Part shown: in pieces, positions 12,001-22,781 of the stretch | How the letters are laid out: every line of letters starts with the position of its first letter | Position numbering within the stretch: the first letter of the stretch is position 1 | Origin: Triplophysa rosa | Lineage: Eukaryota > Chordata > Actinopteri > Cypriniformes > Nemacheilidae | Reading direction: 5' to 3' | DNA length: 64,000 nt | NCBI RefSeq assembly: GCF_024868665.1 | Contig: NC_079893.1 | Coordinates: 12,015,901 to 12,079,900, forward strand | Position numbers and translations under genes: made by a program | Notes under the pieces: generated by a model | What the model saw: only the letters and a program-made list of their open reading frames with translations | Database searches by the model: none | What the model was told of the DNA's origin: nothing

Positions 12001-12596
12001 TTTTCCTTTTACATTTGTTTTGCTCAGTTTTATTTGTATGTGCCTATGTGTAGGGCCGCACGCATGGAGAGAAGATGCGTGAAGCAAACCACCTCGCAGC
12101 CATGCAGATATTTGAGCGGGTGAACGCTTCGCTCCTGCCTCAGAATATTCTAGATCTTCATGGATTGCATGTGGATGAGGCCATTGATCACCTTTCCAAA
12201 GTGCTTGATGAAAAAACATCAGGTAAGTGAATCATGAGCATTTCTCACCGTTTTTCATCACAGGTGTAACTAAAGAATAGAGTATATGTTGAATATGTAT
12301 TTAATGGACATGTTTTTGGTTAGAGTGGCATCAAGGTTTGTGCGGCCCCCAGCTTTCAGTCATCACTGGAAAAGGCAATCACAGTCAAGGGGGCATGGCA
12401 CGTATCAGGCCTGCCGTACTAGACTACCTCAAAAGCCATTACTACAGGTATACTCACATAATTTTATGGCTACCTCTTCCTATATAATTATTACCTCACA
12501 TAATAATCATTACACAAATGTATGCTTCATCATTTCTGTTTTTCTTACAGTTATGCTGAGCCTAAAACTGGGTTGGTGTTGGTCACACTACATTAA
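1..12596 (+). CDS. N4BP2: NEDD4-binding protein 2 (N4BP2), 3' part, ten exons
   Basis: The 5' end lies outside the window. Exons: 1-1568 (frame open from base 2), 3148-3233, 3338-3383, 4626-4771, 4858-4982, 7828-7954, 11676-11858, 12054-12222, 12324-12447, 12551-12596. All junctions are GT-AG and phases agree, giving about 872 residues here. Seen: an acidic low-complexity exon with a CUE-like helix (SMDILEDLYEKCHQDMEW, near base 775); a later CUE-like helix (FSMFPTIDRHFLRDIF); the DUF1771 helix pair in exon 7 (YEDFRTEAVLHKRRQ); and a C-terminal Smr domain with LDLHGLHVDEA, the TGKGNHS loop and final LVLVTLH. This CUE/DUF1771/Smr order is that of N4BP2, a BCL3/NEDD4-binding protein with a nuclease-type Smr domain. 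The N-terminal polynucleotide-kinase domain would lie upstream. The gene precedes RHOH, as in human. Identity is firm; the domain calls in the acidic exon are less so. Confidence 0.92.
1797..2984. mobile_element. hAT-like non-autonomous insertion, 1805-2976, with 8-bp target duplication
   Basis: The sequence GTTTGGTT occurs at 1797-1804 and again at 2977-2984, flanking a 1172-bp insert. The insert begins TAGGTCTTCCC and ends CCCAACACTA, whose reverse complement TAGTGTTGGG is a common hAT-type end; the two ends match only loosely. Outside the insert, the left flank (about 1640-1804) and right flank (2977-3095) join into one copy of the palindromic repeat also seen at 17682. The insertion therefore split an older repeat. 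It lies in N4BP2 intron 1 of the window. No transposase reading frame is visible. Confidence 0.7.
3515..3855. mobile_element. Inverted-repeat MITE in an N4BP2 intron
   Basis: The ends are inverted copies: TAGGGCTGTCAAACGATTAA on the left and its complement, TCGTTTGACAGCCCTA, on the right, within about 50 bp of terminal homology. The interior is AT-rich with no coding frame. The T-rich flanks make the target duplication ambiguous; 7-8 T-rich bases on each side would fit a hAT-type insertion. Confidence 0.75.
3994..4305. repeat. Palindromic dispersed repeat, copy in N4BP2 intron
   Basis: The copy starts TTAAAGGGATAAGTCAC and ends with its rough inverse (ACTGTCTCTTTAA). At its centre, ACTACCATAGTA faces TACTATGGTAGT across a short loop, so the whole unit can fold on itself. 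The same family recurs at about 1640/3095 (split), 17682, 44689, 49877, 56175, 57012, 58286 and 59376, in both gene-poor and intronic DNA. I recognise it as a family common in cyprinid genomes (from memory). Confidence 0.75.
5599..7346. mobile_element. Long fold-back element with about 570-bp inverted arms
   Basis: Bases 5602-6169 and 6763-7343 are near-identical inverted copies separated by about 590 bp of unique DNA. The outer ends read TGGGAGGCAAATCCTGCC and its complement, each bordered by a TA dinucleotide (5599-5600 and 7345-7346), as for TA-target elements. Within each arm, short blocks of the form TGCCAA(A)TTTGAAAATG recur about every 70-85 bp (near 5614, 5699, 5766 and 5832). The spacer has no convincing coding frame; the 74-codon frame at 6049 is part of the arm and not supported. 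It sits in the N4BP2 intron before exon 6. A related fragment with the same GGCAG-type blocks lies near 38160-38420. Confidence 0.8.
8366..11548 (+). mobile_element. RTE-type LINE, apparently full-length, with 14-bp target duplication
   Basis: A perfect 14-bp duplication, AATTTGTACAGTAA, flanks the element at 8366-8379 and 11535-11548; the element itself is 8380-11534. It has a short 5' region, one long reading frame, and a 3' end reading GGCGACCCCTGAAGGG, then GCCGAAAGG and a GAA-rich tail. That 3' signature is, from memory, typical of fish RTE/RTEX-type LINEs. The element lies in N4BP2's intron in the same orientation as the gene. The exact duplication and open frame suggest a recent insertion. 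Confidence 0.9.
8497..11502 (+). CDS. LINE ORF: APE endonuclease plus reverse transcriptase (RTE clade), intact
   Basis: An uninterrupted frame of 1001 codons from the ATG at 8497; the frame is also open upstream to about 8407 without another ATG. In order: an endonuclease/exonuclease/phosphatase domain with TLNVGTL, the VQETRWKG metal-site motif, GADFNGH, and a late SVARQHRMVV region; a linker of basic helices; a reverse transcriptase with FVDLEKAYDRVP, LHQGSALSPFLF and the catalytic FADD (usual form YADD); and a C-terminal region with RLRWFGHVQRR followed by a GRPKRR basic stretch, usual for RTE elements. It nicks target DNA and primes reverse transcription there. No frameshift or stop is seen, so it may be active, though expression cannot be judged. 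Clade assignment is from motif memory. Confidence 0.9.
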   Translation: MRITNMTSIPDRSGPGLTTTAIGAVDLQGTGGNWATVGQRRGGRCVRGGRRVRRQREKRKGRSFRLKVGTLNVGTLTGKGRELVDMMQRRKVDILCVQETRWKGSKARSIGAGFKLFYHGADRKRNGVGVILKEECVKNVLEVKRVSDRLMSLKLEIEGVMLNVVSAYAPQVGCEQEEKDRFWSEFEEVMQSVPRGERVVIGADFNGHVGEGNSGDEEVMGRFGLQERNPEGQRLVDFAKSMEMAVVNTYFQKRQEHRVTYKSGGRSTQVDYILCRRCNLMEISDCKVVVGESVARQHRMVVCKMTLVVRKMKRAKAEQKTKWWKLEKEECRVVFREELRQALGGQEVLPDDWTTTAKVIRETGRKVLGVSSGRRKEDKETWWWNEEVQESIQRKRLARKKWDSERTEESRQEYREMQREVKIEVAKAKQKAYEDMYARLDSKEGERDLYRLARQRDRDGKDVQQVRVIKDRDGNVLTGDRRVRERWKEYFEELMNEENGRERRVVEANIVEQEVERISKGEVRRALKRMKRGKAVGPDDIPVEVWKCLGEMAVEFLTRLFNEVLESERMPEEWRRNVLVPIFKNKGDVQSCGNYRGIKLMSHTMKLWERVVEARLRGEVSICEQQYGFMPRKSTTDAIFALRRLVEKYREGQKELHCVFVDLEKAYDRVPREELWYCMRRSGVAEKYVRVVQDMYESSRTVVRCAVGVTEEFTVKVGLHQGSALSPFLFAVVMDRLTDEVRQESPWTMMFADDIVICSESREQVEESLERWRFALERRGMKVSRSKTEYMCVNERDPSETVRLQGEEVKKVQDFKYLGSTVQSNGECGKEVKKRVQAGWNGWRKVSGLLCDKRVPARMKGKVYRAVVRPAMLYGLETVALRKRQEEELEVAELKMLRFSLGVTRMDRIRNEYIRGTAHVRCFGDKVREARLRWFGHVQRRESEYIGKRMLRLELPGRRPRGRPKRRFMDVVKEDMKVVGLREEDAGDRARWRQMIRCGDP

Positions 12597-15500
12597 ATAA
12601 GATGCTACAAGTGAAGTGTTTACTTTAGCTGCCTTTAAAGTGTCTTCCCGCAGGTCCAGTGGTAACAGCAACGCTAAAGTGCTTTTGATTTTAAACTACA
12701 TACATCTCTCTGTGCTCTTTTTGGAATTGTGCATCTCTGCATATTTACTCAGTTATAGTGTATATTGGCTTATATACATTGTTTACTTTGTTTATGGATG
12801 TTCCCTTACAATAATAGAACTGATCCCACTTTCTGCTGAGTGTTCTGAATTATAGTGCTGTGATCGCTAGTGAATAATCTCTGAGCTTTACGTAAATGCA
12901 TTTTGTCAAGGCATGAAGACCACAGATTTTTTGTCTAACCGTACCAGTTATTTGTAAACTGTATAGCAGTAAGCAGAAGGGGGATGTTTTTTAGGTATGT
13001 ATTATGTTTGATATGTCATTTTATTGTTGTTCATTGATCATGTTTTTGGTTTGTAAACAGTTTTACATGACGTAGCAGCTCATTGTCAGCTGTGTTCAGG
13101 AATGTTAAATGAGGACATCAGATTATTAGCACCTTGCTTTCCACAGCATTCCTATATATATCTCATTCATGGAAAATAAATACTAATCTTTGCATTTTAA
13201 TTTACTGTGTTTGTGAGTAGCATAAAAAGGGCTGTGTCTTAAATAAGAAATGTATTTTTTTATTTTTGAACACTGTTTTTGGGCCACGAGTCAAACATTG
13301 TATGTTCCTTTGTAGCGCTGATCTTTCGGTTTTATCTCATCTTTGGCTTTTATACAACCAGTTTAAGATTTTGTGATGTAACATTGTTTTATAGGCATCT
13401 TAATGTTGCTATGCAATCACAGTTCTTATGTGTGAGAATTCTCACAACTGTTCTGAAAATATTTTTGATGGAAATTTATATATTGATGGTATATTTTTAA
13501 TCTTTTCAAGAAATTTTATAGGCGAACTTGCCCGATTAATTTTGTTCATAAATGATGATGAAACAACTAAAGAATAAAGAGTTAACATGTACACATTTTG
13601 TTTGTTTAATTTTGGTGAAATTAAAATGCAGTAAAGTGTCGCTAAATGAAACGTAAAGCTTGTCATGATTTTGGGGCTCAAAATCACAGCTGAATTTGTT
13701 CAACGTCGTTGTTTCTCTTTGTTTCTATTTCCCCCTGAATCAATAGAAAACGTTGGTGGGGGGAAATATAACTCGGCATGTTGCACGCTCAGTAGCTGAC
13801 TCAGTTTCAATTAGTAAAGGTCAAATTCTTCCATGATGAATGTAGCAGCTGTGGATGTGCATGCAGTTCCCTTCCACTCCACTATAGGCAGATGCAGTTG
13901 ACTTGATAAATATTGTTGGAGGTAGAACTGAATGACTTTATTGCAGTTAAAATCGAATGTAAAGCTTTTTAAACAACACACAAACAAACAAAAGGTGTGT
14001 TGTGTGTTAATTAAATCACAGAATTATATATCCCTTGATTTTATAAAAAAGTTGCTATACTGTAAAAAAAATCCTGTTAAAAACGGATAACGTACTGGCA
14101 GAAAATTACCAGTACATTTTCCCTTTACTTTACAGACATTTCCGTTAATGCTAAAATGTAATTTAATGTAGTGCAAAATGTAAGAAATGAATACAGAAAA
14201 TTCCTTCATATGAATACAGTATATTGTGCCCTATTTTTACGAATTTAGTGTTTATGATATTTTTATAGTCAGGTTTTCATTGCAAAAAAACTCAACGTAT
14301 GTTTGAGGTGCAGATAATATAACACTTAAAATAAGATCAGTTTTATATTTTATGACTTTTAGAAATCTTAATAAAATAAATCATAGAAATAGTTCATTTT
14401 AATTTCAAATCCATTTTCTTCGTGTAAAACATGACCTGCTTTTAATGTTTATCCATAATATATTATTCTGAATACCAGTCACATTTGTGCATGCATGTTG
14501 TGACACAACATGTGACACATGTGTTGAGCCTGAACAATACCTAAACAATATATTTAGATTAAAGGTACAGTGCGGGATGTTTTGTATGATCTATTAACAG
14601 AAATGCAATATAACATACAAAACTGTGTCTTTAGATGTGTATAAAAACCTTACGTAATGAAAAGTTATGTTTTTATTACCTTAGAATAAACCAGTTGTAT
14701 CTACATAGGGAGCGGGCCTATCTACATCGAATTTGTTATGTTGCGCAACCATGTTTTGTACAGTAAGCTCTAACGGACAAACAGCTCTACAGAGCGCCTT
14801 TCGTATATGTTGGTCTTCGTGTGTGTTTTTAGACGCAGCTTGCGTCATCACTGAGTTGAAGACGCACAAAGTAGTACGTACTCCGGTTGTTCCTGACTTT
14901 ACAAAGGGGGAGACAAACGTCTACTAATTTACACCTAACTGCCTATGTCTCTGTCAGATCAAACGCTTTGAACAGCGTTGCTATTTATGATTAGCTAACT
15001 TTAGTTACTTCACTACTCTCAGCGTGTACTAGATAGCACGCAAGAAATATATCTAATTATAGAATTGTAACAGTAACTTTCGCAATAGAATACATGTTAA
15101 ATGATTAATTACGTTAATATATTGCCTTACCTGCTTGTATCACTACTATCCGCTGTCTCAGTAGACGACATCTTTTTTTACTGTTGCGGCCTCCGTCGTA
15201 ATTTGAAAGGGAGGGGTGGGCAAATGACTCAGAGATTCGTTGCAAAACTATAATACAAAGCTAGTGGCCGCTGATTTTCAAGAACTGCGCCTTTAAGTTA
15301 GAAGATTATTTAAAGAAAAAATAGTTTCTTTGAAAATTAAGAACAAACACTCAAAATCAAAAGGACATGATGAATAATATATACTTATTTGGTTATTTTT
15401 GCCCAATGTATTTGACAGTTTGATGCACCACAAGCTTTCAATGCAGAAGCAGCAAAACTCTTCATACGGTACATTCAACGCCAAGAACGTCACACAGGCT

Positions 15501-17078
15501 CAGCGGAAGCTTACAAGAGATATGATGTATGATTTCACAGCCCAACCTTGTATTTCACTTCCCTCTACTAAAGGATGCAGCATCTGCTCTGTCTGTGAAG
15601 GCATACATTATCTCAATGCTCAAGAGAACTTGCATTTCCTGTCTTTAACAATTAACGTTTTCAGAAAGGCCTAGATGCAGATTTGGACTGAACCTATTGT
15701 TAATGTTGAATTAAAGTGTACAAGAGCAGATGTAAAATTAGGCTTCATATCCGCTCATGAATCTCACCGTTAAAGAGCTGAAAGAGGTGAGTTGTTTTCT
15801 AAAATGTTTTTACTCTGTATTTTATGCATTTTAAAAATGTGTCTTATGAATCAGTGGAAAAATGGACTAACAATCTAAACTTGAAAGTCATTGGTTAACA
15901 TTAATAAAAAAATGGTTAAAATATAATTTTCTATTATAATATAACGTTTTCTATGGAATATTCATACTCAGCATTTTTTTTCTGTAAGTTCTTATTTTAT
16001 TTTTGCTTAACAAACAATATTCTTAAGGCATAACTCAACATTACAGAATGCCTCTATATTTAATGCTTTAGTGTGAGAATAGCGTGTCATTTGTTCCATC
16101 AACGACAGCATTGAAATCCCCTAAATTTGTTTGATTTATTTATTTGCAATACTCTTACGTTTTTATTTATAAAACTGCATCAGATGTTAGTACATCTGAT
16201 TTGATGCAGTTCACTTGAAGAAGATATAAAGTATTTCTAACACATTACAGCCTCTAAGTGTTTTAGGGTTAGCACAAGAAGTTTTCCAAGCTGAATATGT
16301 CAATAAATACTGAAGCAACAACTAAACCTTTAAAAGTGACAATGTTGTAGTTGTTTTAAATCCAGAGATTTGACTTTATATCGATATAATAAAATAATTC
16401 CGCTGTAAAAAAGCAGTTTTTTTAATCTTGTGCTTTGACAGCCTGATAGAGGCCTAATGTGCTAGTCGTTGTTGTTTCGAGATTGTGTTTTATACCAAGT
16501 CAAACAATCCTTATTAGCATAAGCCCTTTTACATTTTAGAAACCTAAAAAAATGAATGTTGTTGTATTTATATTATTGCCATTTTTCGAAATATTCAAAA
16601 CCAAAGTTTAGTTTTTGTCCAACTACGGATTTCATTAATTCTACCGTAGTCAATATACAGGTAGATGCATTCAACATGACCACTGATTGGACCATTTTTT
16701 TGTGATAAATGTTTAATTCATAAGTGTTTTGAGATTCCATAATAATCATTTCACCATTTTATTCTCTCTATAATGCAGGAGCCAGATAGACAACAAGACA
16801 CTCAAAACATTCAGAAGAGAGATAGACCTGTCCGAATCTGTGTGCTTTGGAGTACATCTATTGATATACGATGACAACGGTTCCTACTCCTGCGCTGGAT
16901 TACAGATCAGAAGATTAAAATATCACGTTGCAACAGATCGAGATAAACTTCAGAATGGTGTGTGAATTCAAGGGTCTTTACTTTGTGTGAAAATCTACAA
17001 CTCCAGAGATGACCTTGACACTTTTTGAAAACTCCTCTGTTTCGGCCTACTAGACTGCTCCTTACTATAACAAACAGA
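12597..17078. other. N4BP2 to RHOH intergenic region
   Basis: A run of 3' UTR and AT-rich spacer. A polyadenylation hexamer AATAAA lies at 13175-13180, about 580 bp after the N4BP2 stop, and is a plausible end for that transcript. A fragment starting TACTGTAAAAAAAATCCTG near 14060 resembles a transposon end also seen at 26248. An inverted-repeat element occupies 14559-15296. The stretch from about 16779 (after a pyrimidine-rich AG) to about 16960 could be an untranslated RHOH exon; this is only suggested by the splice-like borders. No other gene is seen. Confidence 0.5.
14559..15296. mobile_element. Inverted-repeat element with TTAAAGG ends
   Basis: The left end is TTAAAGGTACAGTGCGGGAT and the right end complements to TTAAAGGCGCAGTTCTTGAA, so the first dozen bases match as inverted repeats. 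The interior is mixed-composition DNA of about 700 bp with a few CpG-rich patches and no credible coding frame. I recognise the ends from dispersed repeats in fish, but the superfamily is not certain and no clean target duplication was found. Confidence 0.55.
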
Positions 17079-17669
17079 ATGATGAATGGGGTGGAAGAGA
17101 CCTCTGTGAAATGCGTGCTGGTCGGGGACTGCGCGGTGGGTAAAACAGCCCTCCTTGTACGCTTCACTTCTGAGACGTTCCCAGAGACCTACAAACCCAC
17201 CGTCTACGAAAACACTGGCGTTGATGTATTCATGGATGGAATCCAGATTAGTTTGGGATTGTGGGATACAGCAGGACACGACACATTCCGACAAATCCGG
17301 CCCATGTCTTATCAGCAGGCGGATGTGGTTTTGCTGTGTTATTCCGTGGCAAATCCTAACTCGTTACTTAATTTACGGCAAAAGTGGATCGCTGAGGTGA
17401 AGGAGAATCTCCCGAAAGTACCTGTTCTGGTTGTGGCCACACAGACGGATCATCGCGAGATGGGCCCGTATCGTGCCAACTGCACCACAGCCTCGGAGGG
17501 CAAACAAGTGGCACAGGAGATCCGTGCCAAAGGATACCTGGAATGCTCGGCACTCAGCAACCGTGGCGTGCAACAGGTTTTTGAATGTGCAGTTCGTACG
17601 GCCGTTAATCGGGCGCGAAGACAGACAAGGCGAAGACTGCTACACTTTAACCCCTGTAAAGTCTCCTAA
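17079..17669 (+). CDS. RHOH: Rho-related GTP-binding protein RhoH, single coding exon
   Basis: An uninterrupted frame of 196 codons from ATG ATG at 17079. The P-loop reads [17 protein letters not shown], followed by effector region [15 protein letters not shown], switch [17 protein letters not shown], the guanine-specificity motif TQTD, and the SAL motif [12 protein letters not shown]. It ends in a basic stretch and a CaaX-like CKVS. Human RhoH (from memory) starts MLSSIKCVLV, so this protein has a few extra N-terminal residues. RhoH is a haematopoietic, GTPase-deficient Rho protein acting as an adaptor in T-cell receptor signalling with ZAP70. The positions that normally carry Gly12 and Gln61 are Cys and His here, consistent with lack of hydrolysis. 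Tyrosines in [14 protein letters not shown] match the family's ITAM-like segment. It lies between N4BP2 and CHRNA9, as in mammals. Confidence 0.96.
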   Translation: MMNGVEETSVKCVLVGDCAVGKTALLVRFTSETFPETYKPTVYENTGVDVFMDGIQISLGLWDTAGHDTFRQIRPMSYQQADVVLLCYSVANPNSLLNLRQKWIAEVKENLPKVPVLVVATQTDHREMGPYRANCTTASEGKQVAQEIRAKGYLECSALSNRGVQQVFECAVRTAVNRARRQTRRRLLHFNPCKVS

Positions 17670-17681
17670 TACTTTATTTTT

Positions 17682-17880
17682 CAAGGGATAGTTCACCAAA
17701 AATCCAAAATCTGTATATGACTGTAGAACACAAAAGAAGATATTTTGAGAAATGTGTCAGAGGTTTTGTGTCCATACGGTAGAAGTCAATGTTGTTTGGT
17801 TACCAGCGTTGTTTAAAATATTATCTTTTGTGTTCTGCAGAAGAAATAACATCATACTGGTTTGTAACATAAGAGTGAAT
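17682..17880. repeat. Palindromic dispersed repeat, 5' half, in RHOH 3' flank
   Basis: This copy begins TTTCAAGGGATAGTTCACC only 13 bp after the RHOH stop codon and continues with TTTTGTGTCCATACGGTAGAAG and TTTTGTGTTCTGCAGAAG, as in the copies at 44689 and 1640. It is therefore probably part of the RHOH 3' UTR. The right inverted end is degraded. Confidence 0.65.
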
Positions 17881-20633
17881 TATGAAAAAGATTCCTTTAA
17901 TTTGACCCGTTACATATTAGATGAGGAACCTCCGTTTTTTTATCACTAAACAGAATTGTTTAAAAAAATCTTCTTTTTTGTGACACACAGACTGTCTGTA
18001 TTGAAAAGACATAATTCATTACGAAGTAGTGTCCGTTAAAGATATTAAACATTTACCATGACTTTTAACTACAGAAACGGCTTTTGTTATACTGTAACAT
18101 TTGTTGAAAATTTGTGAACTTGCAACACCATTTCTTATCTGCTCATTTAGTTAGTAAAACAAAATCAACCAAAATTGTAACATGTGACTAAACAATCATA
18201 TTAGCATATGATATTTGACCATCATAAGAAATATTTTGGCTATGAATGGAAAAAAATCTCTTTTGTATTTATGATTTACTGACAATGGTTTGCTCCCTGT
18301 CGAACAGACTGTTTTGTGGGTTAGGAAAAGCTATTCAGGAGTTAAGTCCTGAAGATCTTATATTTAAAATATTAGCCTAATTATTTTTAGAGATCACTTA
18401 ACAAGTAGGTGTTTTAAAAAGAAGGTTGAGTTTGTATTTTGTTATAGTATGTGTTTGAGTGGTCTGTTGCGTATACAGCGAACCCAGAAGTGTGATTGTA
18501 AATCTAAATGTGTGTGTGTAATTAGTTCTGCATAAATGAAAACAAGTTGTATTAAAGATATGCCAAATGCAGACGTCAAGCATTTAAACATTTGTGGAAT
18601 TGTAAAACAATTGGTGACAAATTTGGAGATGGAGATGACCTTTACTGAGAGTTTATAAAATTGACATTGTAAACATTACAGGTAAAACATCTAGTCTAAT
18701 ATATCCTGGGGAACTATGTTTTTGGACGTGACAAGAACCTTTCCTAAACAAGACCAATAAACAGTGTGTTACAAATAAATAGTAATAAAATGTCATTTGA
18801 TTATTATACAACAAAAACATGCATTCTTATTATTTGTTATTTTGTAAATTATGGGTATATGCCATGTCTAATGTTAATCAATATTTGAATCAAAATGAAT
18901 CAATAGTGTTAAATATACACTGCTTTGGAAAAACAATATATTAATAGTATAACAGGAGGATTAAAAATGTGAACATGTTTCTATTAAACAAACACACTAT
19001 TTCAGTGTCCACAAAGTGTGTGATAAATGTTCTTTAAAGCATTCAAATAGGGTTAGCGTGTGTGCATCTGCACACATGTGTGAATGGAAGAGATATATGA
19101 GCAGAGTTTACAATAAAAATCGTAACATATTTATGATTATTTTGTAAAAACGTACCCATGTGCTTGGATATTCATAGCATTGTTTGTAAAGACAGGACAT
19201 TATCAACGTGATCTTATCCATGCATTATGCTACAAGTTTTCAGCAACAAGCAATTTCTGGGGTGAACAGATTCCATGGTGAATGCTTACTGCGTTGAAGA
19301 TGAAATCAGAGGACATTTTTTGTATATTGTCCAGTTAGAGTGGCCTTTAGTCTTAACAAAAGTGAGATTCCTGGAAGCAAGGGAAAGACTAAATTCAGTA
19401 TTGCTTGTCACAGCAAAAGCTGATTTAGACAAAAACACAAATTTTCAGCTTTTATTGCTTGCCGCTTTAACGTGTCAGCCGTGTTTAAAACATGATACGA
19501 GCCTTCTTCGATTAGAGGGTAAGGAAAGTCCCCCAGAATTTTACATGAAATGTACAGTATATCACCTAAAAATGTAGCAAACGTAAAAATAAACTTTCTT
19601 GGATATGAACTGAAAGCGGAAATAGCAAAGAAATAAGGTTATTTATATTGTTCACATCTAGCCTCTGTACTCTCATTTTGACCCTTTAAATCATATAGAC
19701 AATTGATGACTTAAACTTTTTACACAAGAGGGAAGATATAAGAAAAGAAAATAATGAGCTACTACATACATGAAAGGAAGACGTGACAGAGGAACAGAAG
19801 AATAGAGAAAGTCAGAAAGATGGAGTGTATGTTATGTGGTTTATGGAGACGAGATGATGTAGGCCTGTGCTTTTGGAGAACCGAAGGCTTTAGACCCCGA
19901 AACCACATCCCAGTAGGAGAGCATCTTCTCTGAAGTCTCTCAAAACTCTTTGTGGCACCATACAAAAAGTTATGAGTGCATTTTACATGACTAAATTTGT
20001 TAGTTGTATTTAAACAGAACACCGATGTCAACTATATTATATAAATCTGTAAATGTTTTATACATTTCTTTAAATCGGTATTCTTGCACTGTATGTTTAA
20101 TGTTGATTTTAAAATATAACTGTTGCTGTTTTTCCAAGATCAACTTAAAAACAGTTAATAGGTATAAATAATGTTAAGTGGTATTACAGCATTTAAACAG
20201 AATAACAAAATGAAAAAACCTAAAGATTTTGTATATATTATTCTACAGTAAAAGGGTTTATATAGCTTTTTCAGTACTAATGATGTTTTAAAGATGAGGG
20301 TGTGCAAGGAATAGGGTAAACCAAATGTGATATGCCACAAAAGAGGAAGTGAAAATAATTAGAACAGACCGATAAGTTCTCTATGTAAACTGAATACATT
20401 GAATGCATGGATGCTTGGGTCGGTGCAAGATATTAAAAGTATATTACACAATTTCAATATGGCTCAGTCCATATCTGGCCGGCTGAGCTTCACTTCTACA
20501 AAGTGCTGTGGTCTGCGCAGACACACAAAATCAACACGCACATACGTACACGCATTCATTCTACCACACAGACTGTTCACTTCTCTACAACAGGAAACAC
20601 CTGCACTGTTCTCTTACCACACGAGCGCTCTCA

Positions 20634-20673
20634 TACACACACACACACGCACACACACACACACACACACACA
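20634..20673. repeat. CA microsatellite
   Basis: About 20 CA units with a single CG interruption, in the RHOH-CHRNA9 spacer. Confidence 0.95.
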
Positions 20674-22378
20674 ATACACCCATATAGCCTCAAAGCCTTA
20701 CACAATCACCTTTTATGACAGTTAAGCCAAAACTTCAGAGATTGTGTATCATCAGTTCAAATGTCAGTTATGGATTTAAGCTCCATGTGCTGCGGGGCGA
20801 TGCTAAAAAGCAACAAACAGCCAAGAAAGGCACAGCTGTTGAAATGAATTACCTGAATCATGAAGATTTTCCACAGTTTGCGTTATTCGGCCATGCAATG
20901 GTGAGTCAGTGAGGAACAAGTGTGTAGGACAGGGAAGACACCTTTGAAAATGATACTGAAACAGTCACTTTAATTTCAGAATACACAAAACATGTCATTT
21001 TCGATTTATGTCACGTTATTACGTTTACCTTTATAAATTAACAAGGCCTGCTTTGCTGTGGAAGGGCATGAACTGGTAACTATTTAAGAATAGAAAAAGT
21101 GAATTTATCTAAAACAGCTTTCTTGAGCATCTATTTAGCCAGACCCGTTTTGACAGAGAATCATGGGTAATGTAGTTCTGCAGCATAATGTGTGGAGGTG
21201 CACTACAGGATATGAAACTCTCCTACACCCGAGAAAGAAAGAGAGAGAGAGGCGCCTCAAGAAGAACCACTTCCTGTCTTGTTGCTCTCATCTCATTTCA
21301 GACCCCACGTCCTTGTGTGTGTATGTGCTCGCATTCCTGCATAGGTGCTGGGAGATGTGAGGGGGCTGACTGGCTCCACTCACTAGTAAAGTGATTTATA
21401 GACAGCTGCCAAAGAATGAAATGCTTAGAAATGCTTTCACTATCAAATTTAGGGATACATAAAGTGCGTTTCATAAATCTGAGACTACTGTATACTGAAA
21501 AATTTAACAAAGACATAAGTTAATGATGCAAAATGATGAAGTAATGTTTAGTGATATTTAAAATCATTAATAAAATAAGCACTTTAAATGTGTGATATTG
21601 TCCATGTTCATGATTTCCTTGTTTCCACTGAAGGACACTATTTGTAACATTCTTAAATGATGCAGGTGTAACAGATGGTGGCTGGTGCGAGTCTTGGTCA
21701 CCCATCTTAAGAGGTGCATTCGTGACTGACGCTAGAGGCCATGGCCATTGTTAGTGCATTTGACTCGGTTACACCGGGATCATCAGGTTTTGTGGTCATT
21801 GAAACAAAAGGGGGCCATACCAAATCTCAAAAAATCCGAAATTGATGTAAATTTGTCAACTTTGACTCAAATTGCTTCATAATGTCAATGTGACCCCTTG
21901 GTGTCTGTTTAACACACGTTTGCATTTTACACATAAGAGATTGAGGAAAGGGACATACCTGAGTAGCTAACTAATACTGGCAACCATTAAAAATCACATT
22001 TGGGTAGTTTTCACATTTTACTTTAAAACCTGGGGAAAGATCAGAATGTATGAGATATAACCAATGCACAAAATGACAAGATTCTATATTTTATTGAGTG
22101 TCTTAGTACATCTCAAATTTGACACTTTTATTGATTCTTCTATTACTTTTTATTTTATTATTGAATACTTTTTTTGTTTTAAAATTAAGGTTATTGTATG
22201 TAAATATGTATATTGAATTTCTATGTAAGATCTATCAAAGCTATTTAAATCTGACCATGTAAAAACATCATGGGCTTATCTATCTCACTTTAAAATTCAT
22301 TGTGCGTTACATTCAAACCACATGACCTGTGTGCACAACACTCTTGTTAGATCAGCTCTCACTGTGAGTGACAAGACA

Positions 22379-22379
22379 C

Positions 22380-22413
<34 letters not shown>

Positions 22414-22566
22414 CGGTCGCGCGCACACACAATTACAAAAGGAGACACACAAAAGATGTTTGTACTTCTGAAAAAAACCTTAAGATCTCTCATATTTTAT
22501 GAGACCTTCCTACATAGGTAAATGTGTGTGTGTGCGTGTGTGCGTGTGTGTGTGTGTGTGCGTGTA
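22379..22566. repeat. Pair of opposed CA and GT microsatellites
   Basis: A (CA)n tract at 22379-22410 faces a (GT)n tract with CG interruptions at 22522-22566, about 110 bp apart and 200-400 bp upstream of the CHRNA9 start codon. The opposed tracts are complementary and could pair in single-stranded DNA or RNA. Confidence 0.9.
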
Positions 22567-22781
22567 TGCCTGTGTGTTTGCTATGTGATACCCCGGCTCT
22601 TGTTCCAGCGAAACAGTAAGAATGACACTCAGGCCTTCTGTGTTTCAAACACTCCGAGCGCTATGGGACTTCATTTATTTTCTCTTTTCTCCTGTACGGA
22701 GAACATCATATAACTATGAACATTAACTGAGGACCAGCAGCAAATAACCGGCAGATTTTCTTTTTGTCATTTGCCTGAAAA

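Larger units (their letters stand above)
17881..22781. other. RHOH to CHRNA9 intergenic region
   Basis: AT-rich spacer with no gene I can support. Several AATAAA hexamers occur (for example near 18757 and 19588). CA/GT microsatellites lie at 20634-20673, 22379-22410 and 22522-22566. The last 200 bases before 22782 probably hold the CHRNA9 5' UTR and core promoter, but no TATA box or initiator can be assigned with confidence. Confidence 0.5.
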
